The position numbers and the translations under genes were made by a program. This document shows, piece after piece, positions 16,874 through 24,911 of a stretch of 64,000 bases of DNA. Positions within the stretch are counted from its first letter, which is position 1, and each line of letters opens with the position of its first letter. The DNA is from Bacteroidales bacterium. Its GTDB lineage: Bacteria; Bacteroidota; Bacteroidia; Bacteroidales; UBA932. Where the stretch lies: assembly GCA_017962925.1 (NCBI GenBank), contig JAGCUK010000002.1, forward strand, positions 1 to 64,000, written 5' to 3'. Below the pieces are notes generated by a model. That model had not been told where the DNA came from. It ran no database searches and saw nothing but the letters and a program-made list of their open reading frames with translations.

Positions 16874-18291
16874 ATCTCGAATGTTTTAACTTTGAATTCT
16901 CTGGAAATAATCTCGCGCATCTCCCAACGGTCTTTCACTATACCCGCGGCCTTGGCCTGCATCATCAGGTTGCCGATTGCGGTGGCCTCGGTAGGCCCTG
17001 CCACGACCTTCACTCCGGTGGCCTGGGCGGTCAGACGGCTCATGGTATCGTTGGCCGATCCTCCGCCGATCACGTGCAGAGTGTCGATGGTGAAGGATGC
17101 CTGTGCGCGCAGGATCTCCAGCACTTCGTGGTACTTGGCGGCGAGGCTGCAGTAGATGCAGCGAATCATCTCGGCGTCGTTTACGGGGATGGGCTGATTT
17201 GACTCCCACAGGAGTTTGCTGATGGCCTTGGGCATATTGCCGGGGTTAGCGAGGCTGGGATCGTCGGGGTCGATGATGCCGGTGTAGCCGGCGGCGGCGT
17301 TCGCCATCTTCTCGATCTCGGCGTAGTTGTAGTTCCTACCCTCGGAGGCCCATATCTTACGGCTCTGCTCGAGCAGCCACATGCCGGTGATGTTCTTGAG
17401 GAAGCGGGTGGTGCCCTCTATTCCTCCTTCGTTGGTAAAGTTCAGGCGGCAAGTCTCATCCGAGATGAGAGGCTTGGGGGATTCTATACCCATCAGGCTC
17501 CAGGTGCCGCTGCTGAGGTAGGCAAAGTGAGGATTGGCGGCAGGCACCGCGGCGATTGCGGATGCGGTGTCGTGCCCTGCGACCGCAATCACAGGAATCT
17601 GCGGCAGGCCGGCCTCGCGGGCGATTTCCGCCTTCAAAACTCCAACTTTTGTCCCCGGCTGAACGATGTCCGGGAGGATCTTGGTATTGATGCCCAGGCG
17701 CTCCAGGAAAGGCTTTTCGAACTGGCGCGTGTTCTGGTTCATCATGCCGGAGGTGGAAGCGTCGGTATATTCGCACACCATGTTCCCGGTCAGGAGATAA
17801 GACAGCAGATCCGGCATGAAGAGGATCTTATCTGCCTTGAGCATAGGGCCGTAGCCCGCCTTCTTCTGCGCGTAGAGCTGGAAGATGGTGTTGAAGTTCA
17901 TGATCTGGATGCCCGTCACCCCATAGAGTTCTTCGCGGGGGATGATGCCGAAGACCTCCTCCGGAATGCCATCGGTGTAGGGATCGCGATAGGCACGGGG
18001 CCATGCGAGGAGTTTGCCGTCGGCTCCGATGCAGCCGAAGTCCACGCCCCAGGTATCTATGCCTATGGATTCGATTTCATAGCCAAGCTCTGCGGCCTTC
18101 TTCAAGCCGGCCTTGAGATGGCCGAAAAGCTCGTCGGTATTCCAGTGGAAACGTCCGTCGATCTCTTGCACGCCGTTGGGGAAACGGTAGATTTCCTCCA
18201 TCGCGAAACGCCCGCCGGAGAAGCCTCCGACAATGGCGCGCCCGCTCGTGGCGCCGAGATCAAAAGCAAGGAATTTGTGTTCTGTGGTCAT
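16870..18291 (-). CDS. rhaB: Rhamnulokinase
   Basis: A 473-residue FGGY-family sugar kinase that phosphorylates L-rhamnulose. Seen are the ATP-binding phosphate-1 loop FDLGATSGRAIVG at the N-terminus, GIDTWGVDFG with the likely catalytic Asp, LPDLLSYLLTG, and the C-terminal GGGSANDTMSRLTAQATG adenosine-binding motif. It is the first gene of the leftward rhaBA pair and is divergent from an AraC-type regulator, the usual Bacteroidales rhamnose arrangement. The start at 18291 fits the family N-terminus. Confidence 0.94.
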   Translation of the reverse strand: MTTEHKFLAFDLGATSGRAIVGGFSGGRFAMEEIYRFPNGVQEIDGRFHWNTDELFGHLKAGLKKAAELGYEIESIGIDTWGVDFGCIGADGKLLAWPRAYRDPYTDGIPEEVFGIIPREELYGVTGIQIMNFNTIFQLYAQKKAGYGPMLKADKILFMPDLLSYLLTGNMVCEYTDASTSGMMNQNTRQFEKPFLERLGINTKILPDIVQPGTKVGVLKAEIAREAGLPQIPVIAVAGHDTASAIAAVPAANPHFAYLSSGTWSLMGIESPKPLISDETCRLNFTNEGGIEGTTRFLKNITGMWLLEQSRKIWASEGRNYNYAEIEKMANAAAGYTGIIDPDDPSLANPGNMPKAISKLLWESNQPIPVNDAEMIRCIYCSLAAKYHEVLEILRAQASFTIDTLHVIGGGSANDTMSRLTAQATGVKVVAGPTEATAIGNLMMQAKAAGIVKDRWEMREIISREFKVKTFEI

Positions 18292-18311
18292 ATTGGTTTT
18301 AATAGTGTTTT

Positions 18312-18345
18312 CAAAGGTATTTATAATAAAAGTTTTTTAACTTTG
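18312..18345. promoter_or_regulatory. Divergent -7 boxes of rhaB and the AraC regulator
   Basis: On the minus strand TACCTTTG (18319 to 18312) lies 20 bases before rhaB. On the plus strand TAACTTTG (18338-18345) lies 25 bases before the araC-type gene. Both match TAnnTTTG, but neither has a good TTTG -33 box, as is common for activator-dependent promoters. Confidence 0.55.
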
Positions 18346-18370
18346 TGGTGCGACAACAAAACTTTGAAAA

Positions 18371-19267
18371 ATGACCTCAATTCATCTGAAATACCTCGCA
18401 GTTACCCCGGTCGACCTCGAATGGGGGCTTGCCGTCAACTCTGTCGGACGTCAGGAAATCGCTCCCGGAGCGGCTTATCCCCCCTCCAACCATCCTACCA
18501 GATACCTTTTCTCCACCGGCAAGGGGCGCATCCTCAGCGAGTATCAACTCCTCTACATCACCGACGGGCGCGGCACCTTCTCCTGCGATACTCTCGGCAG
18601 GGATAAAAAAATCCCCGTGGCCGCAGGCAACATGATTCTGCTCTTCCCCGGAGAATGGCATAACTACAAGCCTCTGGAGGATATCGGATGGACGGAGTAT
18701 TGGATCGGTTTCAACGGGCCGGTGATGGAGAATCTGGTGAAGAAAGGCTTTTTCAGCCGCACCCGGCCGCTGCTGGACGTTTCTTTCCATGATGAGCTCG
18801 CGGAGATGTATGCGCGCGCTATCGAGATTGCGGAGAATCAGCAGTCCGGCTTCCAGCAGGCCTTGTCCGGCACCGTGAGTTCGCTGCTGGGGATGGCGTA
18901 TTATTACGACCGCAACGAATCCTTCCTCGAAAGCAATGCCGACAAGATGATCGCCCGTGCCAAGCTCCTCATCAGCGAGCAGCTGTTTTCTATCGATCCC
19001 AAGAAGCTGGCGGATGAACTCTGCGTCAGTTATTCATCTTTCAGGCGCACGTTCAAGGAATACACCGGCTTCTCTCCGGCAAAATATATCCTGCACGTCA
19101 AGATCAATCAGGCCAAGGAACTCCTGACCAACAGTTCTGCGGAAATCAAGGAAATTGCCTACAACTTAGGCTTCGAGAACACCGACTATTTCTTCACGGT
19201 CTTCCACCGCCTTACCGGCCAGACCCCTCTAGCCTACCGTTCGGAGACGCAGGGCAGGCGCTTGTAA
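18371..19267 (+). CDS. AraC-family transcriptional regulator, probably of rhamnose genes
   Basis: A 298-residue regulator with an N-terminal cupin-like sugar-sensing domain (GRGTFSCDT and GNMILLFPGEWHNYKP are typical of the jelly roll) and a C-terminal AraC DNA-binding domain with two helix-turn-helices (LADELCVSYSSFRRTFKEYT and EIAYNLGFENTDYFFTVFHR). It is transcribed away from rhaBA across an 79-base gap, as with known AraC-type rhamnose activators in Bacteroides, so it likely activates rhaBA in response to rhamnose. Its TAA abuts the stop codon of the convergent gene at 19268. Confidence 0.9.
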   Translation: MTSIHLKYLAVTPVDLEWGLAVNSVGRQEIAPGAAYPPSNHPTRYLFSTGKGRILSEYQLLYITDGRGTFSCDTLGRDKKIPVAAGNMILLFPGEWHNYKPLEDIGWTEYWIGFNGPVMENLVKKGFFSRTRPLLDVSFHDELAEMYARAIEIAENQQSGFQQALSGTVSSLLGMAYYYDRNESFLESNADKMIARAKLLISEQLFSIDPKKLADELCVSYSSFRRTFKEYTGFSPAKYILHVKINQAKELLTNSSAEIKEIAYNLGFENTDYFFTVFHRLTGQTPLAYRSETQGRRL

Positions 19268-19696
19268 TTACTTCAACCCCTCCATCAACTCCGTCATGCG
19301 GGCGAAGACTTCCGTCTGGGGATAGGAGGTGCCGGCGGGATCTGAGACCACAAGGTCGAAGGGTTCGCCGGGGAGTTGTGTGCGGCCGATTTTGAAGCAG
19401 GCGCGGCTGCGGCACACTATATACTCCAGGCGCCAGTCGCATCCGGGAATCAGCGACATCAGCACCTGAGTATTGCGATAGGCCTTGATCCTTTTTTTAG
19501 CGAAGACGGGTACAACGATCAGTTGTATCCCCTTCAGGGCGAACCAGGTCTTGACCTTATCCATCGCCTCCGCGGCATCAGGGGCGTCAGCATCCACGAG
19601 CACCGTCACCTGAGAGATATCTTTCAGGCGCATCAGCGAAGTCGGGACCTTGCTCCCTAACCAGCGTAAGGCGATATTTATCAGCGCATTAGCCAT
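19268..19696 (-). CDS. Conserved small Bacteroidota protein of unknown function
   Basis: A 142-residue soluble protein with no signal peptide. The order of segments QVTVLVDADAPD, IQLIVVPVFAKK, and PFDLVVSDPAGTSYPQTEVFARM suggests an alternating alpha/beta fold. I recognise it only as resembling small uncharacterised Bacteroidota proteins (possibly the DUF6913 group, a tentative recollection). It overlaps the end of the PfkB kinase gene by eight bases and so is probably co-transcribed with it. No catalytic motif can be named. Confidence 0.65.
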   Translation of the reverse strand: MANALINIALRWLGSKVPTSLMRLKDISQVTVLVDADAPDAAEAMDKVKTWFALKGIQLIVVPVFAKKRIKAYRNTQVLMSLIPGCDWRLEYIVCRSRACFKIGRTQLPGEPFDLVVSDPAGTSYPQTEVFARMTELMEGLK

Positions 19697-20687
19697 TTAC
19701 TTTGGCGATCAGGTCCTTGATTTCCAGCTTGGCGTCCCTCCAGCGGGGCACGTCGATCTTGGTGCCTACCACTTCCACCACTTTCGCGGCAATGATGGAT
19801 CCTATCTCCCCGCAAGTCTTCAGGGGCAGGCCCAGCGAATGAGCGTAGAGGAAGCCTGCGGCGTAGGTATCTCCCGCTCCGGTGCCATCCACGGGAACCG
19901 CGGGCCACGCGGGGATGTAATGCTCCTCCTCACCACTCTTGACCCAACTGCCATTCTTCCCCTCCTTCACGACGGCGATGTCGCAGTGCTTCGCGAGCTC
20001 GCGGAGGCCGTCCTGCGAACCTTCCTTCTTGGTGAAGGCGCGGCTCTCGGATTCATTGGCGAAGACGATGTCCACGTATTTATCTACCAAGTTATGGAGG
20101 AAGGCGTTGTTGCTCTCCACCACATTGTAGGATGCCATATCTATGGAGATGATGCAGCCAGCGGCTTTTGCCATCTGCACTGCTTTGGCGATAAGGTCCT
20201 GATTCTGAACCAGATACCCTTCGATATGGAAATAGTCGTAGCCTTCGAAGAACTCGGGTTTGAGGTCTTCCGGGCCCATCTCCAGAGCGGCGCCCATATA
20301 GTCAGCGAAGGTGCGCTCGGCATTTGCTCCGGTGATGAATACCATGCAGCGGCCGGAGGACTTCTCGCTATGGAGCATGGTCGTCTTCACGCCGAACTGC
20401 TCCATCGTGCTCTTGAAGAGTTGGCCGAGTTCATCGTCCCCGATCTTGCCGATATACCCGGAGGGCATGCCGAAGATGGAGGTGCAGGTGATGGTATTGG
20501 CGGCGGATCCTCCAGGGACATACTTCACGCCTACCTCCTTGAGGGCAGACCAGATACGGTCCCCAGTCTCCATATCTACATGCTGCATGCTCCCGAGGGG
20601 GAGATGATACTTCTTCAGCAGGGTATCGTCCGGCAAAATTGCCAGAATATCGGTGAGGGCATTGCCTATTCCTAAAATCGACTTCAT
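19689..20687 (-). CDS. PfkB-family carbohydrate/nucleoside kinase
   Basis: A 332-residue PfkB-family kinase. The start at 20687 (MKSILGIGNALTDIL) fits the family; a longer frame to 20708 has no support. Motifs are the N-terminal GNALTD substrate contact, GGSAANT, and the C-terminal DGTGAGDTYAAGFLYAHS with the catalytic Asp. The GGSAANTITC and adenosine-kinase-like lid region resemble adenosine or inosine kinase-like proteins of Bacteroidota, but sugar kinases cannot be excluded. It is the first gene of a leftward pair with the small unknown gene, preceded by a TATTTTTG -7 box. Confidence 0.85.
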   Translation of the reverse strand: MKSILGIGNALTDILAILPDDTLLKKYHLPLGSMQHVDMETGDRIWSALKEVGVKYVPGGSAANTITCTSIFGMPSGYIGKIGDDELGQLFKSTMEQFGVKTTMLHSEKSSGRCMVFITGANAERTFADYMGAALEMGPEDLKPEFFEGYDYFHIEGYLVQNQDLIAKAVQMAKAAGCIISIDMASYNVVESNNAFLHNLVDKYVDIVFANESESRAFTKKEGSQDGLRELAKHCDIAVVKEGKNGSWVKSGEEEHYIPAWPAVPVDGTGAGDTYAAGFLYAHSLGLPLKTCGEIGSIIAAKVVEVVGTKIDVPRWRDAKLEIKDLIAKVNG

Positions 20688-20705
20688 AATGGTCTTATTG
20701 GTTAA

Positions 20706-20744
20706 CAAAAATAACTAAAAATATCGGGATAATCACTAACTTTG
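20706..20744. promoter_or_regulatory. Divergent -7 boxes for the PfkB kinase and YbhN-like genes
   Basis: TATTTTTG on the minus strand (20713 to 20706) lies 18 bases before the kinase ATG at 20687. TAACTTTG on the plus strand (20737-20744) ends six bases before the GTG at 20751. Neither has a canonical TTTG -33 box. Confidence 0.5.
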
Positions 20745-20750
20745 TGTGTT

Positions 20751-21764
20751 GTGAGAAAAAAGCTGGTCAATATCCTCAAGTATTTGCTATCCTTCGGGCT
20801 GGCGGGGTTACTGGTTTGGCTGGCATTCCGGGGCATCGACTGGCACGAGTTCTTCGTCGGTCTAAAGGCCACCCGCTGGAGTTGGATCATCCTCTATCTG
20901 GTAGTAGGTTATCTGGCGCTGGTGTTCCGTGCACTTCGCTGGACTCAACTCATCCATCCTCTGGACAATGACATCCACTACGGCAAGGTGTGGGATGCGA
21001 ACAACATCGGTGGCATGGCCAGCATCGCACTGCCCGGCTCCGGGGATCTGGTCCGCACCGGCCTCCTCACCACCGCAAAGCTGCCTTATCAGACGGTGTT
21101 CGGCACCGTGATGATGGAGCGTGCATGGGATATCCTCGCCATCCTGCTGATGTTCGTCTGCTCGCTAGTGTTTGCCTGGGGGCGTTTCGGCGGGTTCTTT
21201 GTAGATAATATCTGGCATCCGCTGCAGTCCCATGCAATTATACTCTGGGGCCTGGCCATCATTGTTCTGCTGATAGTGGTGGCGCTGGTGCTGATCCGCA
21301 AACTGAAGGACCGCAGCAAGTTCTTTGGCATGCTGAACGGCATCCTGGAGGGCTTCCTCACAGGGTTCAAGACCTTCAAGTACGTGAAGAACAAGTTCCT
21401 GTTCCTTGTGTATTCGGTGCTGATTTGGATAATGTATATGCTGATGAGCTTCTTCGTGCTCAAGGCTATCCCTCAACTGTCCGGAGCTCTGCTTTCGGAC
21501 GGATTGTTTGTGGCGTCGCTTGGCAATATCGCCTCGCTGGTGCCGGTTCCGGGAGGCATCGGAGCATATCATTATCTGTTGAAGGTTTCGCTGATGGGGC
21601 TTTACGGCACAACCGAAGAAATCAGCCTGCTGTTCGCAACGCTCTGCCACGAACTTCACGCAGTTCTGGTTATCGTTCTGGGCGTGTGGTCATACATCTT
21701 CAGGATCGTCATTCTGAAGAACGGCAACACCCCCAAGGTCGGCAGCGCATCCAGAAAAAATTAG
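20751..21764 (+). CDS. YbhN/LPG-synthase-TM-type integral membrane protein
   Basis: A 337-residue multi-pass inner-membrane protein of the lysylphosphatidylglycerol-synthase transmembrane (UPF0104/YbhN) family. About eight hydrophobic helices are visible. Family signatures include FRALRWTQLIHP, NNIGGMASIALPGSGDLVRTG, VMMERAWDILAILL and, near the end, GNIASLVPVPGGIGAYHYLL. It lacks the catalytic LPG-synthase domain, so it is not expected to make lysyl-PG by itself; lipid handling is the usual guess. GTG at 20751 is chosen because the -7 box ends at 20744; the TTG at 20742 lies within that box. Confidence 0.85.
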   Translation: MRKKLVNILKYLLSFGLAGLLVWLAFRGIDWHEFFVGLKATRWSWIILYLVVGYLALVFRALRWTQLIHPLDNDIHYGKVWDANNIGGMASIALPGSGDLVRTGLLTTAKLPYQTVFGTVMMERAWDILAILLMFVCSLVFAWGRFGGFFVDNIWHPLQSHAIILWGLAIIVLLIVVALVLIRKLKDRSKFFGMLNGILEGFLTGFKTFKYVKNKFLFLVYSVLIWIMYMLMSFFVLKAIPQLSGALLSDGLFVASLGNIASLVPVPGGIGAYHYLLKVSLMGLYGTTEEISLLFATLCHELHAVLVIVLGVWSYIFRIVILKNGNTPKVGSASRKN

Positions 21765-21772
21765 TATATTTG
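21765..21772 (+). promoter_or_regulatory. -7 box of the tRNA-Arg gene
   Basis: TATATTTG directly follows the preceding stop codon and ends 12 bases before the tRNA. It gives the tRNA its own promoter. Confidence 0.6.
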
Positions 21773-21784
21773 CGCACTTTTTTT

Positions 21785-21858
21785 GGTCCCTTAACTCAGT
21801 TGGATAGAGTAACGGTCTTCTAAACCGTAAGTCGTGAGTTCGAATCTCACAGGGACTA
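21785..21858 (+). tRNA. tRNA-Arg (anticodon UCU)
   Basis: A 74-base tRNA ending at the discriminator A. The acceptor stem is GGTCCCT/AGGGACT with a G-U pair at the end, the D-stem is ACTC/GAGT, the anticodon stem is ACGGT/ACCGT with loop CTTCTAA (anticodon TCT), and the T-stem is GTGAG/CTCAC with loop TTCGAAT. CCA is not encoded. It reads AGA codons. Confidence 0.95.
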
Positions 21859-21894
21859 CTGTTCGTGATGGGTTAGCCTATGACAATTCTGAAG

Positions 21895-21946
21895 TGCGGG
21901 TAACGTCCCAAAATAATGCTGGTTACCCGCATTTTTGGCCTTTTTT
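21895..21946 (+). terminator. Terminator after tRNA-Arg
   Basis: TGCGGGTAAC (21895-21904) pairs with GTTACCCGCA (21922-21931), followed by TTTTTGGCCTTTTTT. The stem, loop and T-rich tail suit an intrinsic terminator for the tRNA transcript. Its left arm shares GCGGGTAACGTCCC with the next hairpin. Confidence 0.7.
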
Positions 21947-21981
21947 GCGGGTAACGTCCCAAAAACCGGGACGTTACCTGC
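21947..21981. repeat. Second GCGGGTAACGTCCC hairpin
   Basis: GCGGGTAACGTCCC (21947-21960) pairs with GGGACGTTACCTGC (21968-21981) with one mismatch. The same 14 bases occur at 21896-21909. There are therefore two direct copies and one inverted copy within 86 bases after the tRNA. Function unknown: a duplicated terminator arm or protein-binding sites are possible. Confidence 0.7.
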
Positions 21982-22000
21982 ACCCGGTCGGGGTTTATGT

Positions 22001-22031
22001 TTTGATAACTGCATAAAAGTGTATAGTTTTG
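22001..22031 (+). promoter_or_regulatory. Well-formed promoter before a 39-residue secreted ORF
   Basis: TTTG (22001-22004), 19 nt, then TAGTTTTG (22024-22031). This is a full match to the Bacteroidota promoter, with the ATG of the small ORF five bases later. Confidence 0.65.
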
Positions 22032-22036
22032 CGGAT

Positions 22037-22156
22037 ATGAAGAGATTTCTTTCCGTTTATATGATAGTGGCTGGCCTGATTTGCTTTAATGGCCGCGGCA
22101 ATCCCGCCAATGCCGAAGGCGGATTCTATGAAGTGACGTTGGAACCCTTACCGTAG
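22037..22156 (+). CDS. Short ORF with signal peptide (39 residues), possibly a truncated gene
   Basis: The 39-residue frame begins with an exported-type N-terminus (MKRFLSVYMIVAGLICF) and an Ala-Asn-Ala cleavage site, leaving a mature part of only about 13 residues (EGGFYEVTLEPLP). A good promoter ends five bases before its ATG, the same spacing as several real genes here. Its 3' end overlaps the convergent DUF1735-like gene by 31 bases. It may be the surviving 5' end of a secreted-protein gene cut off by recombination, or a genuine small secreted peptide. I do not recognise it. Confidence 0.4.
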   Translation: MKRFLSVYMIVAGLICFNGRGNPANAEGGFYEVTLEPLP

Positions 22157-23100
22157 TGCTCAGGATTCTCGTCCTGCCATTCGTTGACGCCGTCGCGTAT
22201 GCGGTTGCGGAAGCTTAGAGTGTCGCGCACATCGTCGTAGCCGCCGTCATCCTTATTCACGCGGTAGCGAAGGTAAATCTGCCTGTTCTGGAGGAGAGTC
22301 TCCCCGTTGAACGTGCCGGATCCTGTCACTTTCCCGTCGGTGGAGTTGACGGTAATGTTGTTGCCGTCGAAGGAAAGGGTCATCTGCCCGGAGAATCCAC
22401 CCACCTTATTGCAATTGACTTTGTTCGCACTCACGGTAGTGAACTCGTACTGACGCGAATCCACGAGGCTGGCGGCTTCGTGGCTTTCACCGGTCTTGGC
22501 ACCGGTCCAGTCGTATGTCCGCGTGACGCCGCTGCGGCTCCAGAATCCGAAGAAACGATTCTCGCAACGAACAGCGATCACAGCGTAGTTTTTGTTCTGC
22601 AGCACCGTATCAGCATCGGCAGCATCGATCTTGAAGGCGATAGCGTAGGCCGGCTTGCAGGCATCGGGATCTGCAGCAAAGGCAGAGGTTGCGCTGATCT
22701 TTACGGCTGCCGTGTGGGCACCCTTCTTGATTACCAGGTCATCCATTCCCTCGATGGTGTGGAAAGAGGCAGGGAGTGGCTTGAATGCCGTAATTCCGGC
22801 GTCCGTAATGGCGTTGCCGACATAGTCACCCGAGGAAAGATTCTTATTCTTCATCCCCGCCACAGCTCCGCTCAGAAGACTGTTGTCCACGCTCAAAGTA
22901 ACCTTTCTGTCCTTGGTATTCTGCATGACACCCCCGAGCGCCACCTGGAACTCGAAGGATGCATCCTCTCCGAGCACGAAGGAACGCAGGTCATACTGAT
23001 AAGCGACGAACACCGCGCTCGTTCCATAATCGGTCACATAATCCTTGTAACAGGCTGTGGCAAGCAAAAGGGTAATTGCCAGGTATAATGTTTTCTTCAT
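22126..23100 (-). CDS. DUF1735-like surface glycan-binding lipoprotein
   Basis: A 324-residue lipoprotein (Cys17 in LLLATAC), last gene of the large leftward PUL operon. The N-terminal domain (about 20-160, with FVAYQYDLRSFVLGEDASFEFQVALGG) resembles DUF1735, and the C-terminal lipocalin-like domain resembles DUF4361; such proteins sit at the SusE position and are thought to bind glycans at the cell surface. The start at 23100 gives a proper signal peptide two bases after the SusD stop. The C-terminus ends inside the convergent small ORF, so the last residues may have been altered by a rearrangement. Confidence 0.75.
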   Translation of the reverse strand: MKKTLYLAITLLLATACYKDYVTDYGTSAVFVAYQYDLRSFVLGEDASFEFQVALGGVMQNTKDRKVTLSVDNSLLSGAVAGMKNKNLSSGDYVGNAITDAGITAFKPLPASFHTIEGMDDLVIKKGAHTAAVKISATSAFAADPDACKPAYAIAFKIDAADADTVLQNKNYAVIAVRCENRFFGFWSRSGVTRTYDWTGAKTGESHEAASLVDSRQYEFTTVSANKVNCNKVGGFSGQMTLSFDGNNITVNSTDGKVTGSGTFNGETLLQNRQIYLRYRVNKDDGGYDDVRDTLSFRNRIRDGVNEWQDENPEHYGKGSNVTS

Positions 23101-23102
23101 AT

Positions 23103-24899
23103 CTATTTCCAATTTTCCCAACCTTGATTCTGCTCGATTCCGGGGGCTTTGCGCACCTCCATATAAGGAATAGGCAGCCAGAGAGAAGGGTATATACGCT
23201 GTTCAAGTAATTCCGGAGTATAGGTCAGGGAAGCTCCGTTCCGCACTATCTTTATGCGGTGGATGGGGACGTTGATCTCATCCACGCTGCGGGCCCAGCG
23301 CCTCACGTTGTGGAAGCGGTGCCCTTCGAAACAGGTCTCGATACGCCACTCGTTATGCACCAACTTGTCGAACTGCCTGAATCCGGCAAGCGCACATTCA
23401 TCGAGATAAGGGTCGCCAAGCGCACCCACACCCTTGCTTCCATCCTCGAGAGGGCGGTTGCGGATGTATGCTATCGCCTGCTTCGCGCTCATCCCGTAGG
23501 TGCTCTCGTCAAGAGGCCCCACCACCTGGTTGGCGGCTTCGGCGAAGGCCAGAAGCATGTGCGTCCAACGGAAAAAGAAGATGCAGTTCTGTGCGGTCTG
23601 CACGGTATTGTCGTTCTTATTCCATCCGGTGAAGACGAACTTCTTTATATAGTAGCCGGTGGGTGATGTCTTGACCAGCCCAGGCGCATCATAGCCACCT
23701 TCAGTGGTGTCGAAGGTGTACATAATGTCGGAGGTATTCGTGTTGCGGACCACCTGGCTGCCGTTGTAGAAGATATCGGCATAGAAGCGGGGATCGCGGT
23801 TGCTATAAGGGTTGGCAGCATTGTAATTGCTCAGCGGATGGTCGATGGGATAGCCATTGGCCATAGGGAAGGCATCTACCAGTTCCTGAGTTGGACCGTA
23901 GTCGCCGGAACCATTGAATCCGTTAGGATAGAACGAATTCTCATAGGTCGAGTTCTGCGATATCTGGGAGATGAAAAATGCCTCGGGAGAGTTGGGGTCG
24001 TGCCAGAGGAAGGACTGGGTAGGATCGAATCCGCCGGGAACGTTATCCACGGTCATCTTGAAGTCGATGGCCGCCTTGGCCGCCTTGGCCGCAGCATCCC
24101 AGCGGCTCAGATCTTCCGCAGGGTTGAAGGCGGGAGAAGCCCAACTCAGCAGGACCATCGCCTTGAGTGCGAGGATGCTGGCGCCGTCGAGCCTCCTCCA
24201 ACGCACTGCCCCGAGCACAGGTATCATCTCGGGATCCTTGAGGAAGTCGCGGTTCGCGAGAGGCAGATACTTGTATGCGGAATCGCAGTCCGCGATGATC
24301 TGCTTCACGCAGTCGGCATATGTCTCCCTCTTCACATCAGCCATGTTGGCTGTCGCAAGATCCACGGGCTTTGTGAACACCGGCACGCCCAGCATCTCTC
24401 CGGAAACGGAACGCCCGCCGAAGAACTTGAGCAGGTCCCAATAGTAGAACGCACGGAGGCCGTAGGCATCTCCCTGCAGGGCCTTTTGCAACTTGGCATT
24501 AGCCTCTGCGTCAAGCATATAGCGTGTAGTCTTGCCCAAGTCGTTATCGAGGAAGAGGTTGCAGTAGTAGATGGCCTTGTAGTCGCGGTTATAAAGCGAC
24601 GAAAAGTTATAACTATTCATCTGGGGCGAGCCCGTCGCCAGCATATACATGGTCGACGTGTGAGCACGCCAGGTCATATTGTCGGACAATCCGTCCCCGC
24701 CAATCAGGTCGGCGACGATATAGTGCCCCGGAAGCAGGTCGTAGGCCTTTTCCACATAGCCGCGGATCAGGGCCGGGTAGTCGTCATAGTTGTTTTCGTT
24801 GTAACTGCCGTTGGGCAGAGGGTCGAGGAATCCTGCGCAGGAGACGGCCGCAAAGGCTGCCGCTGCAAGAACCATTATATTAAGGAATCTTTTCATCAT
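23103..24899 (-). CDS. SusD-like lipoprotein, second of the PUL
   Basis: A 598-residue SusD/RagB-family protein with lipobox Cys21 (FAAVSC; Cys20 if the second ATG at 24896 is used). The helical N-terminal half contains GDAYGLRAFYYWDLLKFFGG, matching the conserved RAFYY segment of TPR1-2, and the C-terminal end has EWRIETCFEGHRFHNVRRWA, the standard SusD terminal motif. It partners the SusC gene at 24912-27671, 12 bases upstream. It should bind glycan at the outer surface. Confidence 0.94.
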   Translation of the reverse strand: MMKRFLNIMVLAAAAFAAVSCAGFLDPLPNGSYNENNYDDYPALIRGYVEKAYDLLPGHYIVADLIGGDGLSDNMTWRAHTSTMYMLATGSPQMNSYNFSSLYNRDYKAIYYCNLFLDNDLGKTTRYMLDAEANAKLQKALQGDAYGLRAFYYWDLLKFFGGRSVSGEMLGVPVFTKPVDLATANMADVKRETYADCVKQIIADCDSAYKYLPLANRDFLKDPEMIPVLGAVRWRRLDGASILALKAMVLLSWASPAFNPAEDLSRWDAAAKAAKAAIDFKMTVDNVPGGFDPTQSFLWHDPNSPEAFFISQISQNSTYENSFYPNGFNGSGDYGPTQELVDAFPMANGYPIDHPLSNYNAANPYSNRDPRFYADIFYNGSQVVRNTNTSDIMYTFDTTEGGYDAPGLVKTSPTGYYIKKFVFTGWNKNDNTVQTAQNCIFFFRWTHMLLAFAEAANQVVGPLDESTYGMSAKQAIAYIRNRPLEDGSKGVGALGDPYLDECALAGFRQFDKLVHNEWRIETCFEGHRFHNVRRWARSVDEINVPIHRIKIVRNGASLTYTPELLEQRIYPSLWLPIPYMEVRKAPGIEQNQGWENWK

Positions 24900-24911
24900 A
24901 GCAGTCGTCTC

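Noticed and set aside
15914..17155. A 413-codon plus-strand frame over rhaA
   Set aside because: Antisense to a rhamnose isomerase gene with excellent motifs. The translation is low in recognisable structure and rich in Val, Gly and Ala.
21785..21981. tRNA-associated integration (att) site for the PUL
   Set aside because: I looked for a second copy of the tRNA 3' end (TTCGAATCTCACAGGGACTA) and saw none in the window, and no integrase gene is present.
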